A stretch of DNA of 64,000 nt from an uncultured Saprospiraceae bacterium (GCA_937139495.1 CAKZQC010000027.1:186001-250000); one strand, 5' to 3'; shown: positions 1-8,941, counted from the stretch's first letter. The notes: generated by a model from the letters alone, not told the origin. Numbers and translations: made by a program.

Positions 1-68
1 CCTACAAAGACCGTCTGAATAGTAACCTATCAGGCGATGATTTGTATGAGCACTTGGTAGATTATTAA
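1..68 (+). CDS. C-terminal end of a DUF3137-like protein (partial)
   Basis: Only the last 21 codons are visible, read from position 3 to the TAA at 66-68. The end, GDDLYEHLVDY, closely matches the end of the next gene (DDFYDHLINY), so the two are very probably tandem paralogues. Nothing can be said about the rest of the protein. The next gene starts 77 bp downstream on the same strand, so the two may be co-transcribed. Confidence 0.6.
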   Translation, partial: YKDRLNSNLSGDDLYEHLVDY

Positions 69-145
69 TTAATTGTTCCAGCTATTTTTGTTAACGAAGT
101 TATTTTAAAAGTCTATTCCCAAAACGCCCTATTCAATTATTAGCC

Positions 146-1156
146 ATGACAACAGAAATTCAGGACAATATAATTCAGTTAGAAAAAAATCGAAAAAAGA
201 AGTACCCATTATACCGAGCAGCTCACGGTCTATATGTTTTACCAATTATTTCCATTCTATATTCTTCACAGTTTCCCCCACACCAACCATTTTGGATTGT
301 ATTTTTTTTGCTGCTTGCTCCAATATTACTTTCGGTAGTGCTACACTATCTCGTTATTAGCCCCATCGCACGTTCTTATTCCTGCAAGTTCAAGGCTACC
401 ATTGTCAAAACTATAGTCAAAGAATATTATCCAAATGTGCACTATGACACCGATAAGTTACCCATAAAAATTGACCTATTTATGTTTGTTCTGCAACTAA
501 AATATCACCAAGATTTTTCGGTGGAAGATGTATTCAAGTTTGAGCAAGACGATTATTCATTTAATTTTTTAGAATTCAACTCAAGTCCCTTACAACGGTT
601 TAGGAGAGCAAAAAGCGTTCTTTTTAATTTTAAATTTCCTAAAAAAAGTCTTCCCAATTTTTCGATTTTCGCTAAAAAACTACCGCCCAACCTACTCTAT
701 TTGGCTAAGAAACAGGACGATGAACTAAAAAATATAAATTTGGCTAGAATCAATCGTTATTTGCATAATAATTGTCTAATTCGCGCTGATGACGAATCTA
801 CTATTCGACAAATAAAACTCCTTAACATAGAAAAACTCGTCCAAGCACTAATGGGCAACTGGAGTGAAAAATTTTACTTACAGAGCAAAGAAGATACCTT
901 ATCTTTTGGTATAGAAATAACACACGATTTTTTTGAGACGTACCTCCATACTCCCGTCAACCCCAAACAACTATTTAATCAAGTATTGCTGGAACTCAAA
1001 CAATACTTTGACATCGTAGATACACTCCTATCTTTTGCCGACCTGTTACGAGCCGAAACTTCGCAACGAACTTACCAAAGAAAATACAATGGCGCCCCCC
1101 TTAACTCATCTGATAACTCAACAGATGATTTCTATGATCATTTAATCAACTATTAG
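146..1156 (+). CDS. DUF3137-like membrane protein
   Basis: A 336-residue protein with a basic N-terminus and two adjacent hydrophobic helices at about residues 28-42 and 48-72, followed by a soluble part of about 260 residues. The soluble part has the layout I associate with DUF3137: a 'TIVKEYYPNVHYD' start, then a long variable stretch, then 'LIRADDESTIRQIKLL' and a C-terminal segment ending in a 'FFETYLHTPV' region. The family has no established function. Its C-terminus matches that of the partial gene just upstream, which suggests a tandem duplication. The DUF3137 assignment is from pattern memory, not a search. A simpler description would be a membrane-anchored protein of unknown function. 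Confidence 0.6.
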   Translation: MTTEIQDNIIQLEKNRKKKYPLYRAAHGLYVLPIISILYSSQFPPHQPFWIVFFLLLAPILLSVVLHYLVISPIARSYSCKFKATIVKTIVKEYYPNVHYDTDKLPIKIDLFMFVLQLKYHQDFSVEDVFKFEQDDYSFNFLEFNSSPLQRFRRAKSVLFNFKFPKKSLPNFSIFAKKLPPNLLYLAKKQDDELKNINLARINRYLHNNCLIRADDESTIRQIKLLNIEKLVQALMGNWSEKFYLQSKEDTLSFGIEITHDFFETYLHTPVNPKQLFNQVLLELKQYFDIVDTLLSFADLLRAETSQRTYQRKYNGAPLNSSDNSTDDFYDHLINY

Positions 1157-1173
1157 AGCTTATCATCTCTAAT

Positions 1174-1297
1174 TTGAGTACAGAACAAGCGTTAATAATA
1201 CTTATTCCAAAGGCATTCTTTAGCCTCCAAATAAGGTACTAAGCACTTTGAAAGTGCTTAGTACCTCGTTAAGAATAGTTTTTTATCCTGCACTCAA
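1174..1297. mobile_element. MITE, copy 1 (non-autonomous, 124 bp)
   Basis: A 124-bp element with terminal inverted repeats (left TGAGTACAGAACAA, right end reading TGAGTGCAGGATAAAA inward) and a perfect 15-bp-arm palindrome in the middle (1235-1265). It is the reverse complement of the element at 38544-38667, including the internal stretch CTTATTCCAAAGGCATT. It is flanked by ATCTCTAAT and ACCTCTTAT, a 9-bp target duplication with 7 of 9 bases preserved, so it is the older insertion. It carries no coding sequence and must have been moved by a transposase encoded elsewhere. Confidence 0.8.
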
Positions 1298-1344
1298 ACC
1301 TCTTATTTAGAATTGAACTAACTAAGCCCTTATTCCCAGTTTTA

Positions 1345-1376
1345 TTTGTAGCCATTCTTAATAATCCGTACTTTTG
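1345..1376 (+). promoter_or_regulatory. Bacteroidota-type promoter for the SCO1-like gene
   Basis: TTTG at 1345-1348, a 20-nt spacer, and TACTTTTG at 1369-1376 match the Bacteroidota -33/-7 consensus (TTTG and TAnnTTTG). The start codon of the SCO1-like gene follows 43 nt later. Confidence 0.65.
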
Positions 1377-1419
1377 TGTGCCTTTCGGCGAATAGTAGAA
1401 ACTAAAAAACAAAAGAAAA

Positions 1420-2049
1420 ATGAAAACAGGTTTGGCAATTGCTCTGATGTTGATTTTGCTTGTTGGTTGTGACCAACAAAATAAACGCACCCTTCCTAAG
1501 CTCGGCAATCGTCCGCTCGTAGAGCGTGTCGTTGACGGCAAAACAATCGTTGATACCGTAGATCATCAAGTGGCAGATTTTGCCTTTCGCAATCAAGATT
1601 CTACTTTGATTACAGAAAAAACAGTAGCAGGCAAGATTTATTTAGCCGATTTTTTCTTTACTTCTTGCTTCACGATTTGCCCCAAGGTCAAAAAGAACAT
1701 GAAGCGTATTTATGACAAATATCAAGGCAGTCCTGACCTCTTGATACTCTCCCACTCTATTGATTATCGGTACGATACAGTAGGTCGTTTGGCATGGTAT
1801 GCCGACAAATTCAACATCAAATCCGACAATTGGCACTTGCTGACAGGCAGCTACGACGAGCTACTGCGTATGTCTTATCAGTATTTATTGACCGCCAAAG
1901 AAGACGATGAAGCCCCTGGAGGATTTGACCACAGTGGTTCTATTGCCTTGATAGACCGCCAGCGCCATATTCGTGGCATGTACGACGGTACCGACACCGC
2001 TAGTGTCAATCAATTGATGCTCGATATTGAATTGCTATTGCAAGAATAA
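1420..2049 (+). CDS. SCO1/SenC-family copper chaperone lipoprotein
   Basis: SCO proteins deliver copper to, or act as thiol-disulfide reductants for, the CuA site of cytochrome c oxidase or nitrous oxide reductase on the outer face of the inner membrane. The 209-residue protein has a lipoprotein signal ending at LLVGC (Cys17), a thioredoxin-like fold, the copper-binding C-x3-C motif at Cys83 and Cys87 followed by Pro, and the conserved copper-ligand His at about residue 171 in 'FDHSGS'. It lies directly upstream of a monohaem cytochrome c lipoprotein and shares its transcription unit. No oxidase genes are in the window, so the client enzyme is not known. Confidence 0.88.
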   Translation: MKTGLAIALMLILLVGCDQQNKRTLPKLGNRPLVERVVDGKTIVDTVDHQVADFAFRNQDSTLITEKTVAGKIYLADFFFTSCFTICPKVKKNMKRIYDKYQGSPDLLILSHSIDYRYDTVGRLAWYADKFNIKSDNWHLLTGSYDELLRMSYQYLLTAKEDDEAPGGFDHSGSIALIDRQRHIRGMYDGTDTASVNQLMLDIELLLQE

Positions 2050-2062
2050 ACAACCAACTATT

Positions 2063-2479
2063 ATGAAAAAGAGTATCGTTTTTCTCGTCCTAATCAGTAG
2101 TTTTTTTGGAGTCGCACTTTCGTGCAATGACGGAACAAAAACCTATCGAGAAGGAGCTATCTTATACGAAACGCATTGCGAAAGCTGCCACATGGCAGAC
2201 GGAACAGGCTTAGAGGCACTCTATCCGCCTTTGGCTCAATCGGATATGTTGCGTGTAATGGGAGCGACTACTGCTTGTGCCATTGTCAATGGTATGGAAG
2301 GCAAAATAATCGTCAATGGCGTAGAATACGACAACAAAATGCTGCCCATTAAAGGGCTTTCGACCGTAGAGGTCACTAATATTATCAACTATATCAATCA
2401 TGCTTGGGGCAACGAAAATCAGTTTGTGCCACTCCAAGCCGTACAAAAAGCACTGGAAGATTGTAGCCCTCAGAAATAA
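2063..2479 (+). CDS. Cytochrome c lipoprotein (monohaem)
   Basis: A 138-residue electron carrier. Starting at ATG 2063 gives a lipoprotein signal with the lipobox Cys at residue 21 (GVALSC). An upstream in-frame ATG at 2027 lies inside the preceding gene and would spoil the signal peptide. The haem-binding CESCH motif is at residues 39-43, and the likely axial Met is residue 93 in 'NKMLPIKG'. The 'GTGLEALYPPLAQSD' segment after the haem site is typical of class I cytochromes c. It is located 13 bp after the SCO1-like gene, which suggests a joint role in respiration on the periplasmic side. Confidence 0.88.
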   Translation: MKKSIVFLVLISSFFGVALSCNDGTKTYREGAILYETHCESCHMADGTGLEALYPPLAQSDMLRVMGATTACAIVNGMEGKIIVNGVEYDNKMLPIKGLSTVEVTNIINYINHAWGNENQFVPLQAVQKALEDCSPQK

Positions 2480-2725
2480 TATAAAGCGGTACACTTTTTA
2501 GCTAGCGTCATTTTTTGGGGAAAGAATAAAAGTTAATATTGCTCTTAACAAGACCGCTTTGTTATTAGATCCTGGAAGTTAGACTTCCTATCATAGCGTT
2601 CTTAATGCTTGTTTAAGAATATCTCTTAAGAGCGTATTTCCAAGAAGGAATATAAATAACTTAAAGTGATTTTTAGTCCTCAGCCAAAAGTATAGTTTTA
2701 TAAAAAATAACAGCATGATGCTATC

Positions 2726-3133
2726 TTAGAGCTTGCCTGTTGCTTTGATCAAAAGCATACTACCAAACAACAGCAACGATGGCACACAAGAAATACCGAC
2801 ACCTACCCAAAACATTGTGTTGCGTGTCTTATCTTCTATATGAATATTGCTAAACCGCTTCAGAAGGGCTTCTATTCCCCAACCCAAAAAGTAAACAACA
2901 TTGCCCAAAGTAGCATAGACTACTCCTACGGTCAAAAAAACAGTGGACAAATTGGCATAAACTGGAAAATCAAAAAACAAGTAAATTCCCAGACAAACCA
3001 AGGCAAAAAATCCAAAAACAGCTGCATTATAAACCCAGCGTTTGCCCTGCCACCATTCCCATGCTTCGCCATAGGTCAGTCCCGTTGTGGTTTCTTGTTC
3101 TTCGTCTAGTAGTATTTCTTCGTGTTCTAACAT
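2726..3133 (-). CDS. Small membrane protein, three helices
   Basis: A 135-residue protein of unknown function. An acidic N-terminus rich in Glu is followed by three hydrophobic helices at about residues 36-55, 60-83 and 105-128, with a basic loop (LLKRFSNIHIEDKTR) between helices 2 and 3. I recognise no family motif; it superficially resembles 2TM-domain proteins of Bacteroidota. It lies 60 bp downstream of a gap after the CoA-transferase start region and is transcribed leftward on its own. Confidence 0.6.
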   Translation of the reverse strand: MLEHEEILLDEEQETTTGLTYGEAWEWWQGKRWVYNAAVFGFFALVCLGIYLFFDFPVYANLSTVFLTVGVVYATLGNVVYFLGWGIEALLKRFSNIHIEDKTRNTMFWVGVGISCVPSLLLFGSMLLIKATGKL

Positions 3134-3193
3134 TGGGGTAATTTTTTTAAGGTTGAAATTAAACCTAGGATAAGAGTAGATCTAAGCGACCAA

Positions 3194-4267
3194 CTACTCT
3201 ATCTCAAAAACAACCGTTTTCACTCGCTTGGTCGCTACGCCCTCTATATCCTCTGTCAATATCAAGTCCTGCATACCCTCTTGCTCAAAAACCTGCTTCA
3301 TATTCCGCACCAAACCGATAGGTACTTGTCGTGCGTGGCATTTTTGGAGTAGTATGTCGGCAGTTTGGGTAGCAAAAGCAGGGGCTAAACTTGCCGCTAA
3401 AGCCGTTCTGTTGGTTACTCGATTATGATTATTTTTGTAGTTCGGATCGCTGCCCAAGGCTGCCAAATCCAAGCATTCGCACAAAGCGACAAACTGTTTG
3501 TTATTGCCAATCGCCAATACCAATTGCTGATTATCTTGGGTGGTAAATAGCTCGCCATAAGGAGCGATATTGGGGTGCAGACTGCCGAGCTGCTGCGGAA
3601 TATGTGCTGCCATAAGCCAATTGGTGGCTTGGTTAGCGAGCGAACTAACGGCTGCTGCTAGTAGTGAAGTTTGCACCAAACTTCCTTTTCCTGTTTGCAT
3701 TCGCTGAATCAAGGCGACCAAAATACCTTCTTTGAGCTGGTGAGCCGCCAATATATCAATGAGGGCAACAGGCATTTTGGTGGGTGGGCTTTCGGGTTGT
3801 CCATTCATGTACATAAAGCCCGATTCGGCTTGTAGTACCACATCAAAAGCGACTCGACCAGAGTCTTTGCCAAAACCTGTTAGGTTGGCATAAATCAATT
3901 GATTGTTGATTGCCCGAAGGGTATCATAATCGACCCCTAATTTCTCGGCTGCTCCTTTTTTGTAGTTGGCTAGCACGATGTCAGCTTGTGTCACCAACTC
4001 GTACAATTGTTTCAAATCTTGACTATTGGACAAGTCCAAAAAGAGTACTTCTTTATTCCAATTGACAGAACAATAATAAGCCGATACCGCTGCTTTTTTG
4101 TCCTCTTGAGGTAGTCGCCAAGTACGGGTGACATCACCATCTGTCTTTTTATTTTCTACTTTGATGACCTTGGCTCCTAACTCTGCTAGAAACAGCCCAA
4201 CAGCAGGACCTGCTAGCACAGAGGCGAGTTCTATCACTCGCAAGTCTTTAAAAATCTTCCTCATCAA
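3194..4267 (-). CDS. Class III CoA-transferase (CaiB/BaiF family)
   Basis: Enzymes of this family move CoA between carboxylic acids, or racemise alpha-methylacyl-CoA. The 357-residue protein starts with the family's 'LRVIELASVLAGPAVG..LAELGAKVIKVE' block, has the 'AFDVVLQAESGFMYMNG' segment, and carries the catalytic Asp at residue 171 in 'MPVALIDILAAHQ'. The length is slightly under the usual 380-420 residues. The start overlaps the end of the upstream nuclease gene by 20 bp, so the two are probably translated from one message although their functions look unrelated. The substrate cannot be told from sequence. Confidence 0.88.
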   Translation of the reverse strand: MMRKIFKDLRVIELASVLAGPAVGLFLAELGAKVIKVENKKTDGDVTRTWRLPQEDKKAAVSAYYCSVNWNKEVLFLDLSNSQDLKQLYELVTQADIVLANYKKGAAEKLGVDYDTLRAINNQLIYANLTGFGKDSGRVAFDVVLQAESGFMYMNGQPESPPTKMPVALIDILAAHQLKEGILVALIQRMQTGKGSLVQTSLLAAAVSSLANQATNWLMAAHIPQQLGSLHPNIAPYGELFTTQDNQQLVLAIGNNKQFVALCECLDLAALGSDPNYKNNHNRVTNRTALAASLAPAFATQTADILLQKCHARQVPIGLVRNMKQVFEQEGMQDLILTEDIEGVATKRVKTVVFEIE

Positions 4268-5489
4268 TAATTTCTATTTTTTTCTCGTTGGTTACGTTCG
4301 TACTAGGTGCATCGCCGTCTTTTTTGGTCAGTTTGCCACGAATGCAGACCTTTTTGCCCAGTAGCTCTATTTCTGGGCTATACGAAAAGTTCTGTATAGC
4401 CGATGCCCAAATAGTGACCGAATAAATTTGGTTCGGAAACTTCGTATCTAAATTCAAAAACACGGCTCCTGATTTTGTTTTTTTGGTAGAAACGACGGTA
4501 CCGCAGACCGTTATATTTTTATCTATAAATAAATCTGTCTCTAGTGTATTGATTGTATTTTTGGGGCGTTGTTTCATGCTCAACGGCACTGCATCAGGCA
4601 TACCTTTGTCCGAAGCTCTGTCCCACATTGCCCAATCAACAGTACTTTCGAGTTTGTCTTGTAGCGCTTTATCTAGATTAGGAAAAAAGTCAATTCCTGT
4701 CAATTTTTCGATTTCATCGACGGTCATCGCATAGGTTATCAATGGCTTATTGCAACTGCTATTATCCATCAAGAAAGCAATGGCTTTTTTTTCGTCCCCT
4801 TCATTATCCAAGAAAATCTTGTAGAACTGCTTGGGGACGCTCAATTTTTTGTTTTTGCCTTGCGTAATCTTTGGCAAATCATCTGTTAGAATAGGACCTG
4901 ATATGACCACTAATTGTTCTTTGTTGTTGAATACTTGACTTCTGCCCCAGCCTTCTAGTTCTGCCCATTTTTCTCGATTGAGTTCTGGGCGTTGTGGAGC
5001 CATATTAGAATAAAAATACGATTCGCTAATCGCTGTTTTGGACCACTTGAAATCTGCCGAAGGGGCAATGTGTCCTCTATCAAAACCGCTGTACCAATAA
5101 TCTGGCTTGTCGGCGGTACCTGTACTGACCTTTGGGTCAATTCTAAAATCGTTGGTTCTCGACAAATTACCAACATTAACTTGCGGTAATATAATGTGTG
5201 TCACCCAACGAGCTTGCTCGTGCTGCTCATCATACAACAAAAACATACCTGCATGTTTGACCAATTCGGTTTGTTCGATGGTACTAGTGGGAGTCCCTAG
5301 TGCTTCTAAATCCTGCCGAATCACTGCCAAACGAAGTTGTTCCAACTCATCGTGTATCTTGAGTTGTCGTTCTTCTAATGTTTGTTGTTCTGTTTCTAGT
5401 TGCTGGATTTGCTCTTCATCGGATTGAGCATAGGTACAGGAGGTACCCAATAGGAGTAATAACAAAAAAGTAATAGAGTGGCTATTCAT
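4248..5489 (-). CDS. Secreted DNA/RNA non-specific endonuclease with OB-fold tail
   Basis: A 413-residue exported nuclease of the NUC1 (beta-beta-alpha metal) family. The ATG at 5489 gives a clean signal peptide (MNSHSITFLLLLLLGTSC), and a longer in-frame start would bury it. A Glu/Gln-rich coiled coil (about 24-60) comes first, then the nuclease domain with the DRGH motif at residues 137-140 (His140 as general base) and the metal-ligand Asn171 in 'NREKWAELE'. The last 100 residues (about 310-413) look like an OB-fold nucleic-acid-binding domain ('VCGTVVSTKKTKSGAVFLNLD'). Likely role: extracellular or periplasmic nucleic acid degradation for nutrients. Confidence 0.85.
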   Translation of the reverse strand: MNSHSITFLLLLLLGTSCTYAQSDEEQIQQLETEQQTLEERQLKIHDELEQLRLAVIRQDLEALGTPTSTIEQTELVKHAGMFLLYDEQHEQARWVTHIILPQVNVGNLSRTNDFRIDPKVSTGTADKPDYWYSGFDRGHIAPSADFKWSKTAISESYFYSNMAPQRPELNREKWAELEGWGRSQVFNNKEQLVVISGPILTDDLPKITQGKNKKLSVPKQFYKIFLDNEGDEKKAIAFLMDNSSCNKPLITYAMTVDEIEKLTGIDFFPNLDKALQDKLESTVDWAMWDRASDKGMPDAVPLSMKQRPKNTINTLETDLFIDKNITVCGTVVSTKKTKSGAVFLNLDTKFPNQIYSVTIWASAIQNFSYSPEIELLGKKVCIRGKLTKKDGDAPSTNVTNEKKIEIIDEEDF

Positions 5490-5667
5490 TTGTATTATTT
5501 TAAACAAAAAATGAAGCAGTGTAGTAACGTCCAATACACCCAATGCGACCTGCACCTGCTGTATTTGGCGACAAGGTAACCAGAAGTGATGGATTATACA
5601 ACAAAAGTTAACAAATGAAGTACCAAATAGCACTATGATGTAATAAGTGATTGTTACCAAAAACAAA

Positions 5668-5697
5668 AAGAGTTGCCTCGGGTTTGAGGCAACTCTT
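5668..5697 (-). terminator. Rho-independent terminator of the PKD gene
   Basis: A perfect 12-bp stem (AAGAGTTGCCTC with its complement) and a 6-nt loop, followed on the minus strand by a T-rich tract. It lies about 50 bp past the stop of the PKD/T9SS gene. Confidence 0.8.
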
Positions 5698-5750
5698 AAA
5701 AACGGGATAGTTAATTGGTATATTGGTACACGACCGTAGGTCGTTCGTTG

Positions 5751-8327
5751 TTATTGTTTGATAAACGGAATAGTCTGTTGTGTAGCAGCTCCTGTCAATC
5801 GGACAAAGTACGCCCCAGCAGGTAAGTCATGAACAGAAACGCCTATGGTAGTTTGACCATTGGATATAGTCTGTTGCTGTTGCACAATCGTTTGTCCTTG
5901 TACATTGACTACTGTCAATTGTATATCTTCTGCTCTATCGCTTTCAATTGCCAAGTTAATTTGGCTATTGGCTGGATTCGGATACAACACAACCTTAGTT
6001 TGGTTGTCTAGCAATGTGGTACTCGTAATGTAAGTGATACTCGGAGGCAATGTATTGACAAACATTCTTTGCTTGTTTCCTGCAAAACGGCTGAAGTTTC
6101 CAGAAGAATCAATCGTAACGGTATCACAAATGGTCAATGCACAACCGTTGAGCGTATCCACTCCTACTGCACAGACGACATAGGTTCCTATGTTATTGTA
6201 TTGATGGGCAGGATTGCCATTCATTACGCCAGTACCATCACCAAAGCTCCAAGAGAATTGGTATTGGCTACCAATAGGTGCATTGGTAATAATTGGCTGC
6301 ATCCAAAGTAGGTATGGATTAGTAGAATCTTGCATAATATCCAAGCTAATGCCCACATTAGTACAAGGGTTATTGTTGTTGTTTGTCACTAATATGCTAT
6401 CCAAATACGTAGCACTACAACCGTTGGCATCTGTCACTGCCAAGTTCACCGCATAGACTCCGTTTCCATTGTAGTTGTAACTTGGGTTGCTCGTGAACGA
6501 AGTGGTGTTGTTAATCATCCAGAAGTATGTATAACCAGCAGTTCCACCATTTATTTGCGGTGCAAATTGTGTGGATCCGTTCGGGTTGGTCGTATAATTG
6601 AAGCTTACATTGAAATTGCTACAAGGATTAGGAGTTGCTCCACCTACACAAAAATTAGTAGTTTCTGTAGTAGTAAACCCTCCTGTACTTGATACGATTA
6701 CATTGTAGTTGCTATCCAATAATTGGTAGCCACCTTGACCATAAACACAGCACATACCATCACCCCAACTATCGAAGAAGTTCAAATCAAAGCAGCCATT
6801 TGGCAAACAAAGATTCAATACTAAACTATCCGTATCACCATTTGTATAATTGCTACCAGATTCCACAATGACTCCATTAGTATCGGTAATATTCCAAGAA
6901 GTTTCGTTAGAATAGCGGTCAAAATCTATTAGAAGTATGACTTCATTTTGGTTGCAATTCGTTGGTACGGTATTGATATACAAACTATCGCAGTACGTGT
7001 CCATACAGTTGGTCGTGAGTGTATCTTGTGTCGTCAAGCAAACATTGAATAAATTATTGCTGCCATTGTATTGGTGTGTTGTAGTTGCATTGTTGCTATA
7101 ACCTGATGTGCCATCGCCAAAATCCCAATAGTAGCTGTTGCTAGACGTTCCTGTACTTGTGAAGGTTACCGCATTTCCATTGATGGTATAACTAAAGTTG
7201 GCGTAATAATTAGCACAACTATTGCCAAAAGTAGTCGTAGCATAGCTGGTACTATCTACACAACCAAACGAATCCGTTACTACCAAACCTATATAATAGG
7301 TTCCTGCTTGTGCATACGTGTGCGTAACAAAACCTGTCATGTTACTTGCGGTATTGCCGTCGCCAAAACTCCAAGAGTAGTTGTACGATGGGCTTCCGCC
7401 TGTTGCATAAGCATAAAAATCAACCGTATTGCTATTGCCATGTACGGAGTCAAACATCGTAGCAGCTACTGCACAAGGTGCTGTAGTACCAAAAGTAGTC
7501 GTTGTATAGCTAGTACTATCTACACACCCCATAGAATCCGTTACTACCAAATTAACATTGTAAGCTCCTATTTGTGCATACGTGTGAGTTACAAAACCTG
7601 TTGTATTACTTGCCGTATTGCCGTCTCCAAAATTCCAAAAATACATATAAGGTGAGCTTCCGCCTGTTGCGTAAGCATAAAAATCGACCGTATTACCATT
7701 GCCATGTACCGAATCAGACATCGTAGCGGCTACAATACAAGGAGTATTATTAGTAATTATTACTGACGTAGAAGTACTGTCTGTACAACCTTGCGAATCG
7801 GTCACTAGCAAATCTACAGCGTAGATACCTGCTGCGGAATAAACATGGGTCGTATTGCCAGAAGTATTGCTAGCCGTATTGCCGTCGCCAAAACTCCACG
7901 AATAAGTGTAGGCAGGACTACCGCCTGTTGCGTAAGCATAAAAATCAACCGTATTGCTATTGCCATGTACGGAGTCAAACATCGTAGCGGCTACGTTACA
8001 TGGGTTGCCGAATACACCTTGTATATAAATGCTATCGCAATAGGAGGAAGTACAACCATTGATGGTATCAAAAGTAGATAAACACACCAAATACCAGCCA
8101 TTAGCAGTATAAGTATAAGAAGGGTTATTGCTCAGGATAGAATCTCCGTTGCCAAATTCCCAAAATTGCGCTCCTGCCGAACCTGTGGAGGTAAAGCTAA
8201 TAGTTGTACCAACGCTATCGTAAGTATAACTGAAATTTGCTTGATACCCTGGACACTGAGCACTAACGGAGCTTGGAGCTACCAATAGACAAAGCATCGT
8301 AAATAAGATGGTTTTGATTATTTTCAT
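5751..8327 (-). CDS. PKD-repeat surface protein with type IX secretion sorting domain
   Basis: An 858-residue exported protein. A Sec signal (MKIIKTILFTMLCLLVAPSS, cleavage near Ala-Gln 23-24) is followed by a run of PKD-type beta-sandwich domains, each with the 'W.FGDG' signature and alternating Cys. Three consecutive domains (about residues 110-196, 197-284 and 285-370) are nearly identical. A further region at about 465-550 ('EVILLIDFDRYSNETSWNITD') resembles domains found in secreted Saprospiria proteins. The last 80 residues are a type A sorting domain (LYPNPANSQINLAI ... LPAGAYFVRL) that directs outer-membrane passage by the type IX system. Probable adhesin or extracellular matrix protein; no catalytic motif is visible. 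Confidence 0.88.
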   Translation of the reverse strand: MKIIKTILFTMLCLLVAPSSVSAQCPGYQANFSYTYDSVGTTISFTSTGSAGAQFWEFGNGDSILSNNPSYTYTANGWYLVCLSTFDTINGCTSSYCDSIYIQGVFGNPCNVAATMFDSVHGNSNTVDFYAYATGGSPAYTYSWSFGDGNTASNTSGNTTHVYSAAGIYAVDLLVTDSQGCTDSTSTSVIITNNTPCIVAATMSDSVHGNGNTVDFYAYATGGSSPYMYFWNFGDGNTASNTTGFVTHTYAQIGAYNVNLVVTDSMGCVDSTSYTTTTFGTTAPCAVAATMFDSVHGNSNTVDFYAYATGGSPSYNYSWSFGDGNTASNMTGFVTHTYAQAGTYYIGLVVTDSFGCVDSTSYATTTFGNSCANYYANFSYTINGNAVTFTSTGTSSNSYYWDFGDGTSGYSNNATTTHQYNGSNNLFNVCLTTQDTLTTNCMDTYCDSLYINTVPTNCNQNEVILLIDFDRYSNETSWNITDTNGVIVESGSNYTNGDTDSLVLNLCLPNGCFDLNFFDSWGDGMCCVYGQGGYQLLDSNYNVIVSSTGGFTTTETTNFCVGGATPNPCSNFNVSFNYTTNPNGSTQFAPQINGGTAGYTYFWMINNTTSFTSNPSYNYNGNGVYAVNLAVTDANGCSATYLDSILVTNNNNNPCTNVGISLDIMQDSTNPYLLWMQPIITNAPIGSQYQFSWSFGDGTGVMNGNPAHQYNNIGTYVVCAVGVDTLNGCALTICDTVTIDSSGNFSRFAGNKQRMFVNTLPPSITYITSTTLLDNQTKVVLYPNPANSQINLAIESDRAEDIQLTVVNVQGQTIVQQQQTISNGQTTIGVSVHDLPAGAYFVRLTGAATQQTIPFIKQ
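7218..8000 (-). repeat. Three tandem near-identical PKD-encoding repeats
   Basis: Three units of about 260 bp encode 'C.VAATM.DSVHGN.NTVDFYAYATGGS' followed by a PKD domain. Identity is high at the DNA level, pointing to recent duplication or gene conversion. Such repeats vary in copy number between strains and can be mis-assembled from short reads. Confidence 0.8.
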
Positions 8328-8595
8328 TGTTCAAATAGTTTAGAATAAAGATTAGTTAGTTTTTTTTGATGGTACAATAATAAGACACTGACAGAAATAA
8401 AAAAAATACTTTTTTTGGCTATTATATTTCATTTAATTAAAATTGAAATACATAAACAATTGATAATAATTTATTTAAAAATTTAAAAATAAAAAAAACT
8501 AATAAACAAAGAACAATACACCATTCTCTATGTTATAATAGGCGAGCTTAAAATGTTAGTTATATTAACTGACTTAAATATCAAAAAAAATAACC

Positions 8596-8916
8596 ATGTT
8601 AAACCAAAAATATTTAGATGCAATAGCCGCTTGTCAGCAATGTATTGTTGATTGTAGTATTTGTCTACACGAAATGGCTACCAAAGAAAGTATGAACGAC
8701 TGCCCCAAATGCTGTATCCAGTGTATTACGGCTTGTCGTACTGCCATTGATATGATGACTGCCGATAGCAAATGGGCAAAAGATTATGTCAAATTGTGTA
8801 AGGAAATTTGCGAATGGTGCTATAGCCAATGCAAGGAACATAATCACGACCACTGCCAGTGCTGTGCTGTATCTTGTAAAACATGTATAGAAGTACTCGA
8901 AAAAATTGCAGCTTAA
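8596..8916 (+). CDS. Cys-rich four-helix-bundle copper-storage-like protein (DUF326/Csp)
   Basis: A 106-residue protein with 18 Cys residues, most in C-x2-C or C-x3-C spacing along amphipathic helices (CQQC, CSIC, CPKCC, CEWC, CQCC, CKTC), plus a His-rich 'EHNHDHC' loop. This is the hallmark of the cytosolic copper storage proteins (Csp3 type, DUF326), in which Cys residues line the inside of a four-helix bundle and bind many Cu(I) ions. No signal peptide is present, so it is cytosolic. It ends at a strong terminator and stands alone. Copper binding is inferred from the family pattern. Confidence 0.85.
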   Translation: MLNQKYLDAIAACQQCIVDCSICLHEMATKESMNDCPKCCIQCITACRTAIDMMTADSKWAKDYVKLCKEICEWCYSQCKEHNHDHCQCCAVSCKTCIEVLEKIAA

Positions 8917-8941
8917 ACAAGTTCAATTATTTATAAATAAA

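Noticed and set aside
2210..2494. Minus-strand open frame over the cytochrome c gene
   Set aside because: It is the antisense shadow of a gene with clear haem and lipobox motifs and has no domain of its own.
2565..2640. Hairpins (GGAAGT/ACTTCC, CTCTTAAGAG) as a riboswitch or ncRNA
   Set aside because: They are short, lack a T tract or conserved core, and lie between convergent genes; at most weak terminators.
7218..8000. CRISPR-like array
   Set aside because: The repeats are about 260 bp, in frame, and encode PKD domains. No short-repeat/spacer pattern is found anywhere in the window.
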